The position numbers were made by a program, and so were the translations under genes. The notes under the pieces are model-generated. The model was not told the DNA's origin and made no database searches. It saw only the letters and a list, made by a program, of their open reading frames with translations. From Rhodococcus sp. AW25M09 (GTDB lineage Bacteria; Actinomycetota; Actinomycetes; Mycobacteriales; Mycobacteriaceae), in assembly GCF_000333955.1 (NCBI RefSeq), contig NZ_CAPS01000076.1, forward strand, positions 1 through 64,000: a DNA stretch of 64,000 nt, read 5' to 3'. This document shows, one piece after another, positions 1 to 8,063 of the stretch (within the stretch, counting starts at the first letter, position 1; every line of letters begins with the position of its first letter).

Positions 1-397
1 AGGGTGCTTCCCGTCCGTGGCAAGTCCGATGGCGCTGCGAATCCACGTTCAGGGTTGCTCCGACGAGTACCCGGATCGCAGTTCTGCGCGCTCGGATCTC
101 CTCGATTCGGTGACCGAGAGCGAAGGGTGGGTCCGTGCATTGCTCGGTGATCACTGGGCGAGTTATGCCTACGAGTTGGTACGAGTTCGGAAACTTGGCG
201 CACAATCGAAATCACGAGGTGGTTGCGGGAGCGTCTGCCACCTGCGTGCCAAGGACTGACTGGTCCGCCGCACGATTCACCGAGAGCGATCGTGAGGCAC
301 ACGGTGTCGAGTTGGAAGAAGGATCTCGGGAGCGGGCTGATCGTGTCGGGGCTTCGGACGCATTTGCCTGCGGTGTTCTGCACCTTTCGATTTGTGC
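1..397. other. Left-edge stretch without a supported gene
   Basis: No recognisable gene here. One plus-strand frame is open from the window edge to a stop at 259 and could be the 3' end of a truncated gene, but its third-position GC is only moderate and its translation is Cys- and Arg-rich without a motif I recognise. The minus strand shows no start with a ribosome-binding site. It lies downstream of the minus-strand Fpg/Nei gene, so it may simply be intergenic sequence. Confidence 0.3.
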
Positions 398-1216
398 TCA
401 TGACTGTTCGCGTGAGCACCACCAGGTGGTGCGTCCGCCGACAGTTCCGCGTGACATCGGCGCACCGCACCGGGGACAGGTCGCATTCGCTTTGCGAAAA
501 GGAATTATCTCCCCGGTGTGCACGCCACCCTTCTTGATCGCAGCTCGGATGGCCCGCCGCAGCACCACTCGAAGCTCGTCGAGTTCCTCGGTCGTGAGCG
601 TCTTTGCTCGCCTGGACGGTGCTTGCTCGCTCTGCCACAGCACTTCGTCGGCAAGAAGATTGCCCACGCCTGCGATTGCGGCCTGATCCAGCAGTCTCGC
701 CTTCAGAGGTGCAGCGCTGGAACCGATTCGGTGACGGAACTCGTCGCGTGTGATCTCGGCGGCATCGGGCCCCAGCGCATCGATGTCGGGTTCGAGCCGA
801 ACTCGACCGAGACGACGCTTGTCGAACAGTCGAAGCTGGCCACCGTCGTCGAACGTCATGGAAAATCGCGTCCATTCCGGCTTGTCGGTGGGCCGCTCGC
901 CGACATGAGGGTCACCGCCGCCGTACCGTGACGTGCTGTCGCCGTCCGGTGCAGTGACGATCACCCGTCCACCCATACCCAGGTGAATGCCCAGCGTCGG
1001 GCCGCTCGATCCGTCGGCCGTGACGGTCTCGCACCACATCGCCTTGCCGCGGCGGCACGCCTCGGTGAGTTGCCCGCCCTTCAGCGCGTGCGCAATCTCG
1101 CCGGGCATGTGCGGGCGACACTCGAAAGTGTCCGCGTCGTCGATGTCGACGATGACGCGACCGAGCGCCTTCTCTACGACCTGTCGGGCATTTTCGACCT
1201 CGGGGAGTTCGGGCAT
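398..1216 (-). CDS. Fpg/Nei-family DNA glycosylase
   Basis: Base-excision-repair glycosylase/AP lyase, 272 aa. The start is fixed by the N-terminal MPELPEVE signature: Pro2 is the Schiff-base nucleophile and Glu3 the catalytic acid in this family, which also requires removal of Met1. The open frame continues upstream, but that extension is Arg/Ser-rich and family-unlike. The helix-2-turn-helix region contains AGVGNLLADEVLWQ, and the C-terminal finger begins CPRC. The finger ends in WWCSREQS, so only three of the four zinc-binding cysteines of the classical CxxC...CxxC motif are present; this may be a clade trait. Family membership is secure, but substrate (8-oxoG versus oxidised pyrimidine) cannot be told. 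Confidence 0.9.
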   Translation of the reverse strand: MPELPEVENARQVVEKALGRVIVDIDDADTFECRPHMPGEIAHALKGGQLTEACRRGKAMWCETVTADGSSGPTLGIHLGMGGRVIVTAPDGDSTSRYGGGDPHVGERPTDKPEWTRFSMTFDDGGQLRLFDKRRLGRVRLEPDIDALGPDAAEITRDEFRHRIGSSAAPLKARLLDQAAIAGVGNLLADEVLWQSEQAPSRRAKTLTTEELDELRVVLRRAIRAAIKKGGVHTGEIIPFRKANATCPRCGAPMSRGTVGGRTTWWCSREQS

Positions 1217-1302
1217 GAGTCGGGAGTACCCGATCGACGGACAATAATCGGTGATACCGCGGACAACATCGACAACGACCGATGCTGGTTCGGTGTTCTC
1301 GG

Positions 1303-1740
1303 CTACGGCGTCTCGGTCGCGTCGGAACTCAGAGGGCCCAGTTCGGCGTCGAGCACTTTCTGTACGACGCGCATCGCAGCCAGCGCGGCCGGTGCTCCGC
1401 AGTAGCCGGCTGTGTGAATGACAGCTTCGGTGATCTCCGTTCTCGTGAGGCCATTGCGGAGAGCCCCCCGAACGTGGCCGGCAAGTTCTTCGTGGGCGCG
1501 CAGCGCGATGAGGATCCCGAGATTGAGCAGACTGCGACTGCGGTGATCGAGGCCGGGACGCGTCCACACCCCTCCCCACACGGTGTCGGTCACGAAATCC
1601 TGAAGTGCAGCGGAGTCGGTGTTCTCGGCGTTGGCGAATGCGCGCTCGACGTACTCCGCGCCCATCACATCTCTTCGAACCTCGAGTCCATCCTGGAAGC
1701 GCGGACCTCTGCTCTGGTTCGTGGACTCGTCGTCGATCAT
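1303..1740 (-). CDS. Carboxymuconolactone decarboxylase family protein (PcaC-like)
   Basis: 145-aa all-helical protein of the AhpD/CMD superfamily. It contains the block LDHRSRSLLNLGILIALRA and the region AVIHTAGYCGAPAALAAMR that carries the active-site signature in 4-carboxymuconolactone decarboxylases. The CxxC of peroxidase-type AhpD is absent (only one Cys in that region), so a PcaC-like decarboxylase or a related lactonase-type function fits better than alkylhydroperoxidase activity. The ATG at 1740 is preceded by GAGAGGGAA at good spacing; in-frame upstream starts lack this. No other protocatechuate-pathway genes are nearby, so the metabolic role is open. Confidence 0.8.
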   Translation of the reverse strand: MIDDESTNQSRGPRFQDGLEVRRDVMGAEYVERAFANAENTDSAALQDFVTDTVWGGVWTRPGLDHRSRSLLNLGILIALRAHEELAGHVRGALRNGLTRTEITEAVIHTAGYCGAPAALAAMRVVQKVLDAELGPLSSDATETP

Positions 1741-1862
1741 GATGTTCCCTCTCGTCCGCTGCGGTGTCGTCAGATCATCGCAGGCGTCGATCGGAGAGGT
1801 CATGATTGCGCAGCGACTCGTGGCCTGCCGATGACGGGAGAAATCACCGGCGACCGTTTCCG

Positions 1863-2105
1863 TCACGTGGAAATGTCGTCCGACGTCGACGGCTCCGGCT
1901 GACTCGAGCCGGTACGAAAATTGCGACCTTCGGGCGGGGCGACGCCCGGCTCACGTGTCGCTCCCATGAACGCGCTACCGCCGACCGCACTTTCGATCCC
2001 GTGGAAGCGTCCGCTTCGCATACGCGAGCGAAGTACGCGGGCGACGGCGACGAAGCCAACAAGAACCGCGGCGAAGCCCACGACAAGTATCAATGCAGCG
2101 TCCAT
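1863..2105 (-). CDS. Small single-pass membrane protein, unknown
   Basis: 80-aa protein beginning with one hydrophobic helix (about residues 3-24, ILVVGFAAVLVGFVAVARV) followed by a basic stretch and a polar, Pro/Ser-rich tail, so a type-III/N-out single-pass topology is plausible. A strong ribosome-binding site, GGAGGA, lies four bases before the ATG, which is the main reason to believe the gene. It is upstream of and codirectional with the carboxymuconolactone-decarboxylase-like gene (about 120 bp gap). No family recognised. Confidence 0.6.
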   Translation of the reverse strand: MDAALILVVGFAAVLVGFVAVARVLRSRMRSGRFHGIESAVGGSAFMGATREPGVAPPEGRNFRTGSSQPEPSTSDDIST

Positions 2106-2811
2106 TGCTTCCTCCCGTGTGCGTCCGTCCTCCTACCGTCGAACATAAAAGCGTCGCCGTCAACGTCTGGCGCTACTCTCTGCTGTCCCGATCAGTCGAT
2201 GCGAGGTAGTTCAGTAGCTCCGATGAGCTCCTCAGCGCTGAAGGTTCGGTCCGTCGTCGCTGGAGAGGGGGTGGTCACGGGACGGTTGCTCTACGCGAGT
2301 TGCTTCCAGGAACAGCTGCAGAAAACTCGAGTGCGATGTGCTTTCCCCCATGACATTCTTCGAGCGAGGCTCCTCGGATGGCTCGGGCATGGCGATTCGC
2401 ATCCCTCCTGGATCGGCTGTTCGGAGAACTCACGTCGTGTCCGACTTCACCTCGAATAGTCTCAGAATTTGAATAGTCAAACAACTGAGACAGTCCCGAC
2501 CGGCACGTAGATCCGACGGCCTGGATGGCGGCCCACTACCTCGGATCGGCAGCGGTATGGTTCCCGAGAGCTGCAGCATTGCCGAGAATGGGGTTTCCGG
2601 GGATGAGTTCGCGTCCGACGTTCGAGGCGTATTTTCTCGCCAGTCGTGTTCGGAGGCAGCAACTCTCACTGTCGCACCGACGATGCGGTGCAGGCCTACG
2701 GGAAGACTCCCGGGCACGCCACATCGACGTCGGTACTGCTGGAGACCGTGGCCTCGTACTCGCCCGACGTCGACGCTGCCGAGCGCCTGTGGGCTATCGA
2801 TGCTCGGTCTG
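2106..2811. other. Gene-poor gap with a possible coding remnant
   Basis: About 700 bp without a supportable intact gene. Between roughly 2680 and 2810 one plus-strand frame shows strongly GC-biased third positions and a protein-like translation (including TSVLLETVASYSPDVDAAE), but it has no start with a ribosome-binding site, runs antisense into the end of the ligase gene, and the surrounding frames are short. It could be a decayed gene or chance. No rRNA, tRNA or transposon end was found. Confidence 0.3.
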
Positions 2812-4875
2812 TCACGTCCCCGCAGCGGTGGGTGGTTCGATCAACATCCTCTTGATCACTTTTCCGGTGGCAGTTCGGGGGAGCTCATCCAGAAACGTGA
2901 TGTCTCGTGGAACGCAGAAGCGGCTCAAGCGGTTTTTGATGTAGGCGCGCACCATGTCTGCGTCGAGGCCCGCCGCACCGCGGCCGACGACGAACGCGGC
3001 AAGACGTTGCCCGTACTCGCTGTCGGGGACACCGACCACAGCGACCTCGCCGACCTGAGGAAGGTTGGCGATGGCGTCCTCGACCGGGCCCGGAAAGACG
3101 TTCTCGCCACCGGAAATGATCATCTCGTCGTCCCTGCCGCAAACGAAAAGCCGTCCGTTGCAGTCGACGAAACCGAGATCGCCGGTGTCCATCATCGCGG
3201 CACCCCGTGCTGACGCGGTCGGCGGCGGTTCGGCATTGGTGTAGCCGTCGAACAGCATGTCGTTGCCGACGAAGATGCGGCCGAGGCTCCCCACCGGTAC
3301 GACGCTGCCGTCGGCATCGAGCACCGCAACCGTCGTGCCGAGCGGCGGCCGTCCCGCAGTGCCAGGGGCCGCGCGCAGATCGTCAGGGGTGGCGATAGTG
3401 GCCCACGAAACCTCGGTGGAACCGTAGAAGTTGTACAGGATATCGCCGAAGACGTCCATGAAGCGGCTGACGGTCGATCCGGTCAACGCAGAGCCGCTGC
3501 AGGCGACGACGCGCAGACTGGAGGTGTCGTAACGGGAGCGCACCGCCTCGGGCAGATCGAGGATGCGTTGCAACATGATCGGTACGGCGATCAACGAGGT
3601 GCATCGATTTTCCTCGATTGCGCGTAGGCAGTCTTCGGCATCGAATCGTTCCTGGAGCACCACCGTTGCTCGCAACGAAGTGCTGATCTGCAGTGCTGCG
3701 AGTCCCCAGCTGTGGAACATGGGTGCTGCGATGAGCATCCGCTCGCCCGTTCGAAGCGGCATCCGAGACAGCATTGCAGCGATGGTTCCGAAGCCCCTCG
3801 GCGTGGGGCGTAGCGCGCCCTTCGGCGAGCCACTGGTCCCTGACGTCAACACGACGACCGACCCGGGACGAGCCGGACGCGCGAATGTTGCCGACGGGGG
3901 CGCGACGAAATGCTCGAGGGTGCGTCGACGCGGGATGGCGGTATGAGAGGAGAGACTGACACGGGTGACGTCGTCGCCGAGGTAGCGAACCATCGAGTCG
4001 AATTCGTCGTCGACGAACACCATTCGAAGTTCGTGACGGGCGGCGATGGCCTCGATCTGGCGCGAGGCCAAGCCGGTGTTGAGCAGCACCACCTCGACTC
4101 CGAGCATGCCGCACGCGACTGTGCATTCGATCATGGCGGAGTGGTTGCGAGCCAGAATTCCTACGGTGCTACCGGGACGGATACCGGATGCATCCAGACC
4201 TGCTGCGATGCGATGTGACCGATGGTGGATCTCCGCGAACGTGCGGGTTCCTCTGTCGTCGATCACGGCGATCTCGTCCGGTGACTTCGCCGTAGCGGCC
4301 GCGAAGCCTCCCCCCAGAGTGAAGCCCCACTTCGACAGCGAGTTCAACTGCCGGTACGCGCGGTCGGGACGTGCCGCGCGGACGACGCCCGTGGCCACCA
4401 TCGTCTTCAGGATGGCCAGTTGTAGCGACCGAGAGTCTCCGCTGTTCGAAACGATCGACGTAGCGGTACCCGACAGAGAATTCTCGAGTTTGTGCAGACC
4501 GCCCTTGACCCAGTCGATGACCGCGCGGTTGTTTTCGGGTTGCGGCGCGTAGGCCCCGCCGAGACCCGCTCGGAACATGGTGACATCGATCTTCGTCTCG
4601 CTCGCGGATTTTGCGGTGAGGGTGAATCTGATGAATCCACCGGACTCGGGGTGTTCGATGGTGATGATCGTTCGGTTACGCCGATTCACCACGAGTTCGA
4701 GGTTGTGTTCGACACCGCCGACTCCGCATCGATACCCGGCTGCCGAATCACGAAGCGTGCAGTATTCGAGGCCCGGGAGGTAGCGAGGGAACATTTCGAC
4801 GGCACTCAAGACCCCGCAGACCTGCTCCATGCCGTGCTCGAAGACCACACTGCAATCGATGACGTCCGAGACCAT
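2812..4875 (-). CDS. Fusion: SRPBCC domain + acyl-CoA synthetase (ANL/AMP-forming ligase)
   Basis: 687-aa two-domain protein. Residues about 1-140 look like an SRPBCC/START-type hydrophobic-ligand-binding fold (polyketide-cyclase/dehydrase-like; FPRYLPGLEYCTLRD, then VDWVKGG-like helix). Residues about 165-687 are a complete ANL ligase: P-loop LTSGTSGSPKGA near 343-354, NFYGSTEVSW, MDTGDLGFVD, and the C-terminal hinge/lysine region LPRTATGKVIKRM. The ligase part resembles mycobacterial FadD2/FadD12-type enzymes that activate fatty acids via acyl-AMP. Start: ATG preceded by AAGGGG. The fusion of a lipid-binding domain to a fatty-acid ligase in one reading frame is unusual; the domain could present a hydrophobic acid to the ligase (inference). 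Substrate unknown. Confidence 0.85.
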   Translation of the reverse strand: MVSDVIDCSVVFEHGMEQVCGVLSAVEMFPRYLPGLEYCTLRDSAAGYRCGVGGVEHNLELVVNRRNRTIITIEHPESGGFIRFTLTAKSASETKIDVTMFRAGLGGAYAPQPENNRAVIDWVKGGLHKLENSLSGTATSIVSNSGDSRSLQLAILKTMVATGVVRAARPDRAYRQLNSLSKWGFTLGGGFAAATAKSPDEIAVIDDRGTRTFAEIHHRSHRIAAGLDASGIRPGSTVGILARNHSAMIECTVACGMLGVEVVLLNTGLASRQIEAIAARHELRMVFVDDEFDSMVRYLGDDVTRVSLSSHTAIPRRRTLEHFVAPPSATFARPARPGSVVVLTSGTSGSPKGALRPTPRGFGTIAAMLSRMPLRTGERMLIAAPMFHSWGLAALQISTSLRATVVLQERFDAEDCLRAIEENRCTSLIAVPIMLQRILDLPEAVRSRYDTSSLRVVACSGSALTGSTVSRFMDVFGDILYNFYGSTEVSWATIATPDDLRAAPGTAGRPPLGTTVAVLDADGSVVPVGSLGRIFVGNDMLFDGYTNAEPPPTASARGAAMMDTGDLGFVDCNGRLFVCGRDDEMIISGGENVFPGPVEDAIANLPQVGEVAVVGVPDSEYGQRLAAFVVGRGAAGLDADMVRAYIKNRLSRFCVPRDITFLDELPRTATGKVIKRMLIEPPTAAGT

Positions 4876-5121
4876 GTCCCACCCCTTGTACCCGCCGAGA
4901 CGACATCAACGCCGCTCCAATACCGACCAGGAGATGGCGGCGTGCACTTGGAACGGGTCATCCGCCTGGATGAACCCGTCATGTTATCCCCCAAGTGCGG
5001 TTCGTGGGGGAAATCGTACGAAATTCGAACTCCGCTATCCGAGCTTCGTCCAACGGCCGAACTCGAAGTCAGGGACGCGTCGGTACGAAGACGCATCCCC
5101 AGCTTCGAGTTCGGGACGGAG

Positions 5122-6588
5122 TTACTTGCTCAGGTTGGGGTTCGAGGTAGCGGTGTTGTCATCGAGGACCGGATCCCAGACATCTCCTGGCAGGTCACCG
5201 GGCAGATGACTGTTGCCGCGGCCGACGAACTTGTCGTCGCGACCCTCGCGTCGCATCGCCTCGAAGTCTGCCAATGCCCCGAATGCCCACTTGCCCAGCA
5301 GTGCAATGGCCACCAGGTTGACCGTCGCCATGGCAGCCATAGCGACGTCCGCCAGAGCCCACACCGTCGTCAGTGCCGACAGGGAGCCGAAGCCGATAGC
5401 CGCAAGGACGATGGTCCGCAGGACATTGAGAAGCTTGCCCTCGACGCCGAGGAAGTTGAGGTTGATCTCCGCGTACGAGTAGTTGCCCAGGATCGACGAG
5501 AACGCGAACGTGAAGATCAACAGCGTCATAGGAATCGTCGTCCATGTTCCCAGCTGAGCGGAGATCGAATCCTGGGTCAGCACCGCACCCGCCACGCCGC
5601 CCGGATCGGCGACGTCGTACACACCCGAGACCAGGATGATGAACGCTGTTGCCGTACAGATGACGATGGTGTCGAAGAAGACTCCGAGGGACTGAATCAG
5701 GCCCTGCTTCACCGGATGCGACACCGTGGCGGTCGCCGCGGCATTGGGTGCGCTTCCCATTCCGGCCTCGTTGGAGAACAAGCCACGCTTGACGCCGTTG
5801 AGCATGGCAGCCAAGATTCCGCCCGTCGTTCCGCCGATTGCCTCGTTCAGGCCGAAGGCGCTGGACACGATCTGACTGAACACCGTGGGGATCTCACCGA
5901 CGTTCATCGCCACGATCACCAATGCGAGCAGCACGTAGATCACGGCCATGACAGGCAAGAGATACTCGGCTACCCGAGCGATTCGCCGAACGCCACCGAA
6001 GAGAATCGGAGCCGAGAGCACCACGAGGAAGACTGCGATCCAGCCTGCATCGATGTTCATCGTGGACGAGAAGGACTCGGTGATCGTGTTGGCCTGAACC
6101 ATGTTGAACGCGAATCCGAAAGCGAAGATCAGCAGGCACGCGAAGACGATTCCCCAGCGGCGCGAACCCAGACCGAGCTGGATGTAGTAGGCGGGGCCAC
6201 CTCGGAAGCTCCCGTCCGGATTACGCACCTTGTACATCTGCGCCAACGTCGCCTCGATGAAGGCTGTCGCCATGCCGACTACGGCGACCAGCCACATCCA
6301 GAAGATGGCGCCCGGTCCACCGAGGGTGATCGCGATGGCGACGCCTGCGATGTTTCCTGTGCCCACTCTGGATGCAAGACCGACACAGAATGCCTGGAAC
6401 GCCGAGATGCCGCCTTCGGCATCCGAGCGAGACCCACCGATTGCCTTGAACATCGACGGCAGCAGTCGAACTTGAACGAATTTGGTGCGGACTGTGAAAT
6501 ACAGCCCGACGCCGATCAACAAGTAGATGAGAAAAACGCTGTAGAGGCGATCTGCCAAGAAGTCGATCACTGAACTGACGGTATCCAC
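5122..6588 (-). CDS. Sodium:alanine symporter family (AGCS) transporter
   Basis: 488-aa polytopic inner-membrane protein of the alanine/glycine:cation symporter family. It has the family signature GLASRVGTGNIAGVAIAIT with the following GGPGAIFWMW, the block GLFSNEAGMGSAPNAAAT, and about ten hydrophobic segments. It imports small neutral amino acids (alanine, glycine) with Na+ in characterised members. It is one of two AGCS genes within 6 kb (the other is at 10905). It lies between the acyl-CoA ligase and the amine oxidase on the same strand, with gaps of about 110-250 bp, so co-transcription is possible but not shown. Confidence 0.93.
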   Translation of the reverse strand: MDTVSSVIDFLADRLYSVFLIYLLIGVGLYFTVRTKFVQVRLLPSMFKAIGGSRSDAEGGISAFQAFCVGLASRVGTGNIAGVAIAITLGGPGAIFWMWLVAVVGMATAFIEATLAQMYKVRNPDGSFRGGPAYYIQLGLGSRRWGIVFACLLIFAFGFAFNMVQANTITESFSSTMNIDAGWIAVFLVVLSAPILFGGVRRIARVAEYLLPVMAVIYVLLALVIVAMNVGEIPTVFSQIVSSAFGLNEAIGGTTGGILAAMLNGVKRGLFSNEAGMGSAPNAAATATVSHPVKQGLIQSLGVFFDTIVICTATAFIILVSGVYDVADPGGVAGAVLTQDSISAQLGTWTTIPMTLLIFTFAFSSILGNYSYAEINLNFLGVEGKLLNVLRTIVLAAIGFGSLSALTTVWALADVAMAAMATVNLVAIALLGKWAFGALADFEAMRREGRDDKFVGRGNSHLPGDLPGDVWDPVLDDNTATSNPNLSK

Positions 6589-6698
6589 GGTGCCATCCTG
6601 GAGTGCTCGGTGTGTGGGTGCGTCGACAGCACGTTACTCGTAGATTGTCGAAAGTTTGCACTGAACAAAGACACCGAAGCTCGTGTTCGGTGGCTGCG

Positions 6699-8033
6699 TC
6701 AACGGTTCATGGCTTCCCAGATCTCGCAGAACGGAACTCGACGCTCCAGAATGCGTTCTGCCGCACGGTGTCCCGACTTCATCGCAGCGGTCACCGTCGC
6801 GGGATCATCCGTCCAGGTGGCCTCACCCGCGAGATGCAGTACACCGCCGATCGGCGTGGCGAGATCGTCGTGATCGCGGGGACGTGAGCCCACCGTCATG
6901 TACGAATACGAACCGTACGAGAACGGATCGTCCTGCCATCGAGTGACATACACGCTGTCCGGTGGAACGACGCGTTCGCCGTACATGCCGCGCAGCGCCT
7001 CGACGATCGAGTCACTGATTCTCTCGTCCGACCAATGCCTGGTCTGCTGTGCGCACGGCCCCGCTGCGAACGTCAGCAGCGTGGGCAACCCGTGCGGCTG
7101 GGTCACGTCGTACCAGGAGTGCCACCAGCGCCCGGCCTCGCCCTGCCGCCGCACGGCGTAGACATTCTCGTCCCAGAATTTGATCGGAAATCGAAGGAAA
7201 ACTTTCTCGAACGCGTTCATCGCAAGTCGGTCCAGCGCACCCGAAACAGGCTCCGGCAGCGGAGGTTCGATGATGAAGTCCGCCGACTCGAGTACCCCGA
7301 TCGGGACTGTCACGACGGCGCGATCGGCCGAGAACGAATGAGACCCGGCCCGTACGAGAACTCCGTCGTCGCTCCAACGGACGTGTGTCACCACGTGCTG
7401 TAGTCGAACGTCCAGGCCCTCGGTCAAACGTACGGCGAGCTCGTCGTAGCCGTCGGGGAACACGACTTCGTCGCCTTCGATGGCATCGTCGTCCAACCCG
7501 TGTGCGTCGAGATCGCCCTGGCCTACCCCCAGCTGTTCTTCGGCTCGGTGGGCGAGGAACTCGCGCACTCGATCGAGTCGGCCGGCATCCCAATCCAACT
7601 GCGTCAGAGTCGCTTCCACTGCATCGCCGAATGACACTCCTGGGGATGACTCGGCAATCGTCGCGGCGAACGCTTCGTCGAAGTAGTGGACATCGGCGGC
7701 GAACCGTGCGGCTGCGTTCTCGCTCAACCTGGTTCCGTCGGGGGAGTAGTAGGCAATGGGGCGGCCATCCGGTTGGTAGCTGCCCACGGTGAACTCGGCA
7801 GTGCCGATACCGAACGCCTGCACGGCGTCGGCAAGAGGATTGTTCTCTATCCCGTGAATCCACGAAGCGCCGACGTCGAAAGTTCTCCCGTCGGCGCGTA
7901 CCGTCCACACCCGGCCGCCGACGCGGTCGCGCGCTTCCAGAACGACGACGCGCTGACCAGCACGGTGCAGAATTCGGGCAGCCGTGGAACCGCAAATTCC
8001 TGCTCCCACAACGAGGGTGTCGAATCGTGTCAT
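6699..8033 (-). CDS. Flavin monoamine/polyamine oxidase (FAD-dependent)
   Basis: 444-aa amine-oxidase-superfamily flavoenzyme. The N-terminal dinucleotide-binding motif VVGAGICGSTAARIL is followed by LEARDRVGGRVW, and the C-terminal FAD-contact block reads LHLAGEATWTDDPATV. These enzymes oxidise primary or secondary amines, including polyamines, to imines with reduction of O2 to H2O2. The motif GASWIHG near residue 60 is typical of the polyamine/LSD1-like branch. There is no signal peptide, so it is probably cytosolic. It begins 30 bp after the kinase gene on the same strand. Substrate is unresolved. Confidence 0.88.
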   Translation of the reverse strand: MTRFDTLVVGAGICGSTAARILHRAGQRVVVLEARDRVGGRVWTVRADGRTFDVGASWIHGIENNPLADAVQAFGIGTAEFTVGSYQPDGRPIAYYSPDGTRLSENAAARFAADVHYFDEAFAATIAESSPGVSFGDAVEATLTQLDWDAGRLDRVREFLAHRAEEQLGVGQGDLDAHGLDDDAIEGDEVVFPDGYDELAVRLTEGLDVRLQHVVTHVRWSDDGVLVRAGSHSFSADRAVVTVPIGVLESADFIIEPPLPEPVSGALDRLAMNAFEKVFLRFPIKFWDENVYAVRRQGEAGRWWHSWYDVTQPHGLPTLLTFAAGPCAQQTRHWSDERISDSIVEALRGMYGERVVPPDSVYVTRWQDDPFSYGSYSYMTVGSRPRDHDDLATPIGGVLHLAGEATWTDDPATVTAAMKSGHRAAERILERRVPFCEIWEAMNR

Positions 8034-8063
8034 CGTCGCTCCGATCTCACGCCGGGGGTGTGC

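Noticed and set aside
2200-2275. tRNA-like string (GTAGTTCAGTAGC followed by GGTTCGGTCC)
   Set aside because: No anticodon stem, the T-arm does not pair and there is no acceptor stem, so it is a chance resemblance.
4492-6573. Long open frame on the plus strand opposite the AGCS and ligase genes
   Set aside because: It is antisense to a clear transporter and the end of the ligase; its translation is Arg/Asp/His-rich without motifs, the usual mirror of GC-rich codons.
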